This document shows positions 28,901-30,242 of a stretch of 30,242 nucleotides of DNA, piece by piece. Source of the DNA: a virus. The translations under genes were made by a program, and so were the position numbers. Below the pieces are notes generated by a model. The model saw only the letters and a list, made by a program, of their open reading frames with translations, made no database searches and had not been told where the DNA came from. Numbering within the stretch: the stretch's first letter is position 1; the number at the start of each line of letters is the position of its first letter. The stretch spans positions 1-30,242 of IMG/VR virus record IMGVR_UViG_3300025428_000014. One strand, given 5' to 3'.

Positions 28901-30242
28901 CTGACAGCCAAATTAGGCTGACGGTTGTATAGATTTACCAAGCCATCATAGATTTCGCTTGGCTTTCTGTTCTTATGGGCAATGTTCTGGGCAGCCAATA
29001 CGACACCCACTTCCACAGCCTCATCAGCTTGTTTGGCAGCCATCGTGCCAGCTTCAATCTTTTGACCAGTCAAATCGGCAATGAATCTACGGGCTTCGTT
29101 GATATCTTTAAAGCCTAGACCACCCATGAAATGCTTAGAAATAGCTTGTGCAATATGGAACTTGCCATCTTCTGTATTGAGGTCAAGAGTACCTTTTGGC
29201 TCTTTAGCTTCTTCTAACTCATCCAAAGATTCAACTTCAACCACTTCCTTCTTGGTGCTTGCTTCTGGATAGTTACCAGACATTGCAATATAAGCACCTT
29301 GAAGATGGTTAAGGTTGATTTTTTCAGCAACGTCTTTACCAAACTTCTCAAGAATCATGTCCCTGACAAATTTGGCAGCCTGTTTGAACTTGTGATAGCC
29401 CATTCGGAACGCAGCATCCATTAACCTAGTAAGGATAGGCATCAAGCGTTGCTCATCCTCTGGCATCATATTCATACGGGTAGGCTTAGTAGCCAGCCAT
29501 GCTAGGTCATTTAAAGCATCTTCTAAGTCTTTTTTGGCTTTAGCTTCTGGGGATTCTGGAGCTACAGTAGGGGCTGATACAGGAGTAGGGCTTAAATACT
29601 CTTTAAGTTTTGCCATATCCTGAGAATCAGAAAATGCAGTAAACGAACCTCCATGAGGTATACCAAATGCTGTAGCTTCTGGAGCTATAAATACTTTGCC
29701 ATTTTTTTGGTTAATTAAACCAGCTTGCTCTAATTTCTTTAATAAAGGTTTGGCTGCTTCTGTATATTGCATACCATTGCCAGCTTTAAGAATCTGAGCA
29801 GCATCAGCAATATCTTCAAGTGTTATAGATTTTTTTACTTCTTCAGTTGCTTTTGCTTTCTTTGCAGCTTGACGTTCTTGGTTTATTTGAGCTTGAGTTT
29901 TTTCCTCAGTTTCTGGTGCAACTTCTTCAGCTGCTGCTTCAGTTTCTGCAACAGGCTTTTCTTTAGTGGGAACTTCGGCAGTTTCTTCGCTGGGCTTTTC
30001 TTCACTGACGGCTTGCTCAAGGTAGGGCTTGGCTTTTTCATGTTCGGAGTTCGCATAATCAATCGCTTTCTGTTTTGATTCTTCGGTATTACCAAAATTT
30101 CTAGCCGTTACAAGCTGGTTAGAATCTTTATCAACTAAAACGGCAGTCCAGCCGTTATCGTTCTTGACAACACGATACTCAGTGTTCTCGCCCATATCCA
30201 ATGGAGCAATTGCTTCAGCTGGTTTTTTAACTGGTTTAAGTG
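19933..30242 (-). CDS. Giant polyvalent protein: methyltransferase, SBNO-type helicase, ParB-like, zincin, LPD38-like (5' end missing)
   Basis: More than 3,430 codons without a stop; the frame stays open to the right edge (linker KPVKKPAEAIAP), so the start lies outside. Residues are counted from the TTG codon at 30201. Order of parts: acidic linker (60-120); N6-adenine methyltransferase with VYEPTGGNGMLL (466-477) and NPPF (526-529); G/P/E/R-rich linker (about 665-800); SF2 helicase of strawberry-notch type with GDQTGIGKGR (882-891), DESH (1031-1034), SSAT (1080-1083), NQAGSTGLSL and GRVHRTGQ (about 1433-1440); ParB-like EGNHRIMAAKELG (2094-2106); zinc peptidase motif HELMH (2310-2314); a long helical C-terminus with a hydrophobic helix near 3092-3112 followed by GDDDEYKKMDDQTKMRNF, typical of LPD38. 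MTase plus SBNO helicase is the DarB arrangement of phage P1, an antirestriction protein packaged in the head. Virion location here is inference. Confidence 0.88.
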   Translation of the reverse strand, partial: LKPVKKPAEAIAPLDMGENTEYRVVKNDNGWTAVLVDKDSNQLVTARNFGNTEESKQKAIDYANSEHEKAKPYLEQAVSEEKPSEETAEVPTKEKPVAETEAAAEEVAPETEEKTQAQINQERQAAKKAKATEEVKKSITLEDIADAAQILKAGNGMQYTEAAKPLLKKLEQAGLINQKNGKVFIAPEATAFGIPHGGSFTAFSDSQDMAKLKEYLSPTPVSAPTVAPESPEAKAKKDLEDALNDLAWLATKPTRMNMMPEDEQRLMPILTRLMDAAFRMGYHKFKQAAKFVRDMILEKFGKDVAEKINLNHLQGAYIAMSGNYPEASTKKEVVEVESLDELEEAKEPKGTLDLNTEDGKFHIAQAISKHFMGGLGFKDINEARRFIADLTGQKIEAGTMAAKQADEAVEVGVVLAAQNIAHKNRKPSEIYDGLVNLYNRQPNLAVRSSTSVREQAYSTPAPLAYVASQLAGITDKTTVYEPTGGNGMLLIASNPNNVTVNELNTSRYEMLKKVLPGAKVSNENAVLKSINPVDVVIANPPFGSIGEEFHVYGKTTREIDHAISYKALNDMPANGRAVLILGGVRAEGEDARREGYRQKAKREFYYNLYKDYNVVDHFSVAGDMYSKQGASYPVDVIVIDGKGQSQRALPASELPQQITSYEELKEKLNEPSVVSRENVSPTRTNVSERTAGEPKPEPVGERPSGQGREAGAEGERPTEGGRRGVSENESSKRGQPEPTGAGVSAGQPGLANEPERGINRGPVPSEGGEQQPSGRKGVAGNEPSPVGGPSVVSGTRVESGLKDRRGQETETGHQVAYQPHSQAASVGTLVPKAMAESIDNSISAVEREVGDVDEYVAEALHMDPETLREKFSAEQIDALVLAIRNAEAGKGFIIGDQTGIGKGRVVAAMIKYAIENDKVPIFVTEKPNLYSDMIRDLDDIGMTKELGLDTAKPRIFITNSSESIPYTLLRTVNGEVTENNLTLKAPKTGKALDEMMKGMQEKESLGDYKVIFTTYSQLQAVKKNETERQRFIKSFGLGNYMIFDESHNAGGAGETQARSKEQRESQKEGKSLATGRAAFVRDLVDNAFGTFFSSATYAKRPDVMDLYSSTDMKLAVDNINELADAIKLGGIPMQQIVANMLTKVGQYIRRERTFAGVSYQTQETKVDKQTAENMATSMRDILAFSRSKEAVVKEMQKEFDKSGGRASIEGEKTQIQSANFGAIMHNLIDQMLLSLKAQDSIKHAVESLKNGEKVVMTVSNTMGSFLQSYADEMGINVGDPVNLTFKDLYLRYLEKQRMLKIKGPNGVQQYRMTDQDLGPERLAAYNQIKTFIENAGFGAAPISPIDYMHNELRKAGYKTEEITGRTVTLNYESGTPILTSRSANIKQRVGAVRAFNNGTADVIILNQAGSTGLSLHASSSFKDQRKRHMIIVQPEKNIDTHMQMLGRVHRTGQVVAPAYSQMMADIPAEMRPAAVLLKKMASLNANTTASRKSAVTAEGAVDFMNDYGGQIAQEYLRDNPEVHEAIGGKKVVDLIEDPTDAKEDDIRRLTGYIPILPIKEQEEIYKDLIDRYNDLVERENSMGTNKLEAKAEDLDAETLSSVPITPDRGDPSLFAQPAYMEKVDVKRTVKPYTKQEVQEMVSENLEGGTQRQKVDKLMDGVRERAAEYGRKQIENLKEKGADEVRIDAAKGQLNLQYQHIKSILENYAVGQPISIKNNQGIFVYGVVTDLENKKKTANPVAGSDWKMHIALANGDAKAITINFSQIGSTYQLNQENYINWYNPDTQQAENIPLKDLFDKGANVRREKRWMVTGNILAGFASDTVKNHGQIMSYTKADGTTGQGILMPRTYDFEKAAREAPIRLRSAADAMRFMNEVNGVITSADNVLRITKSSYGNQYQFNVPSSKKEGGTYFLDRGLTDITGDFYKSGNTMYARGNEQQAAKAIDFILNERGDTLIASSPRDKAREMFAPPKATVTPSVMYQPKVPPVYMITDNPGGNWLEHKRQLSREDGRKSSGVPYRFGSATAYFRTKEGVTNSPVRKMLVPVDVLAKLQGINDEQRNVRVADLKSLMDYMNEKNHLPFEKDGKTHYTPYINVYQDGTPYVNEGNHRIMAAKELGFKYLPVAIDYYNGAESENGILSPAKAIEYDRKAHEDGFTLTNYAHIPKLNPSVIPKNLREQIAQIHKAKTDELARVRRGITKIKREVIKGETTINTQRELTYLDQLAKELAADKKMTAEKKITPEAFMARALNEYNKGNISKDVLDVIQYIYRQSPAILTGLRLSVKQAPQNAAYTAAGVFNNLERIVRLYKESGAVNPGTIRHELMHTLEQMMDPQTQQAIVESWRAALEKAIKKNTDEVSQKYFMAVMDYVNDPSEKNFEKAMELLPSQDMYQYINPSEFWAVNAEKLFGTRMGTPWGRYVNAIRQVFEAMKKLFGFNNTHSVYKAFNDLIKGETPRDHKTMLVDLISSGPYKTKFLYSVEKTDELLAKHNRNDAPIHTSNGVMDKFLGGAQEAKNIGAKMVESPRLAVNNMVGNLDRAVLATRIKTTDFTAGLTAADAARYGRMLEDSEGRAVASVAMNQALKATRIGTQVIMLGKLVFDNTNQMFHAVQDKFSMANILTLKHQLEKEIGVQRAANVIQAYFEAKRSRSIVDEYLKREGELEDLKTEQMDPRTSPDRQLLLLDKIADAEQDFKNIGIALQKVNMSDEAIDDFSKLDKQYPELRKMMDNWNAVNKNMIDMMEQARMISKQRADTLRDIEDYVPWQRIMDEQTDVHTPIYSSKGVKNVAREHRFKEGKVDLDIDDIVDNMLHNVMVTTRNAIKNYAANRIAQEYGTRNENGKLKVFPKEDPARGIVKILISGRKVNIQIADPLIAQSVIGIENIQIPMNEIMAYFANGLRRSITFSGVFQIKQLFMDAPTAAIVTGVKNPVALFGGVFGSFAKGLTQKDDVVELLKSYGIGGYHSGARTAEHQYKQEIGLLNKSAFARVTSILDQIADASDFAQRRAVYVRVMKETGGFPSGGDQRKAILAATNVIDFDKRGMGRTAQFLNRTIAFMNAYAQQIDVLTQALAEPIAGGVERLTGQKITSISGGLRGLDRQQAMTRLAIASGLLASTCLLYAFAIGDDDEYKKMDDQTKMRNFVIPRSMMKTIGYDHTLLIPMHTSASYFFKSIPEMLYNKITKEGTKDAIDNARLRKALKEGAVDALLGPLGSGPVPTAIKPFAEIALNHDFYTGGNVTPQSMKDLAAFRQYNGSTSELGKWISYASGLGSQEHRMLSPIQADHVMRGLGGSVAAAAMWGSNLFSGHKASPEERNNPLYGSFVAPEVPRGREDLFYDLKTRSDTAMGTFKDLIKKGHKEEAQQWFKDHEGEIKASGFTAGAGKALIDINAEIRRIEDLPANRLSPDEKRKQINFYKNKKEEILDQTIKFRLSAGL

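Noticed and set aside
1-30242. Prophage or lysogeny functions (integrase, CI-type repressor with peptidase, attachment sites)
   Set aside because: No integrase or complete repressor was found in the window. The LexA-like protein has only the DNA-binding domain.

Overview
The window looks like part of the genome of an uncultivated tailed double-stranded DNA bacteriophage (Caudoviricetes). It carries both terminase subunits, a phage-style replication and recombination set, long runs of tiny overlapping genes with almost no spacers, and a giant multidomain polyvalent protein. No integrase, tRNA, rRNA, CRISPR array or insertion sequence is visible. The host is probably a Gram-negative bacterium, judging from sigma70-like promoters, Shine-Dalgarno sites and an exported cysteine-rich peptide, but nothing fixes the genus.

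Layout. (1) 1-2431, leftward: large terminase (open at the left edge), a LexA-type helix-turn-helix protein, a short unknown gene and the small terminase. (2) 2432-2767: control region between divergent units, rich in inverted repeats. (3) 2768-8683, rightward: 25 tiny, mostly acidic genes, many joined by ATGA, TAATG or TGATG overlaps, ending in a protein with a sigma70 region 4-like helix-turn-helix. Two self-cleaving hammerhead ribozymes (2977-3028 and 5256-5349) are embedded in this unit, overlap the stop codons of the genes before them, and would cut the mRNA just upstream of the next ribosome binding site. (4) 8634-11914, leftward: Toprim primase-like protein, SF2 helicase, ParB-like protein and a small Cys4 protein. 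(5) 11915-12528: about 600 bp without a convincing gene, containing a promoter, hairpins, an inverted pair of DnaA-box-like 9-mers and a rightward-facing terminator. It is a candidate replication origin or regulatory hub. (6) 12529-15332, leftward: HNH nuclease (YbcO-like), a putative restriction-fold protein and an array of tiny genes whose starts repeat one junction sequence, GAGAAATGA, ten times; one 29-aa membrane-protein gene occurs twice. (7) 15325-19526, leftward: short unknown genes, a ribbon-helix-helix regulator, an AT-hook protein, a DUF736-like protein, an ERF-family annealing protein and a Cas4/RecB-like exonuclease, forming a recombination module. (8) 19614-19955, rightward: RusA-like Holliday junction resolvase. 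(9) 19933-30242, leftward: one reading frame of more than 3,400 codons (open at the right edge) with an N6-adenine methyltransferase, a strawberry-notch-type SF2 helicase, a ParB-like domain, an HELMH zinc-peptidase motif and an LPD38-like C-terminal region. It belongs to the DarB/polyvalent-protein class, thought to be packaged in the virion and injected with the DNA.

How it fits together. Region 3 is probably early host-takeover or counter-defence functions. Regions 4-8 supply replication initiation, annealing recombination and junction resolution. Region 1 packages DNA. The giant protein may protect incoming DNA. Translation appears to be organised by two repeated signals: a 12-mer, AACTGCTAGGAG, at the heads of several units on both strands (often with TTG starts), and the GAGAAATGA junction in region 6.
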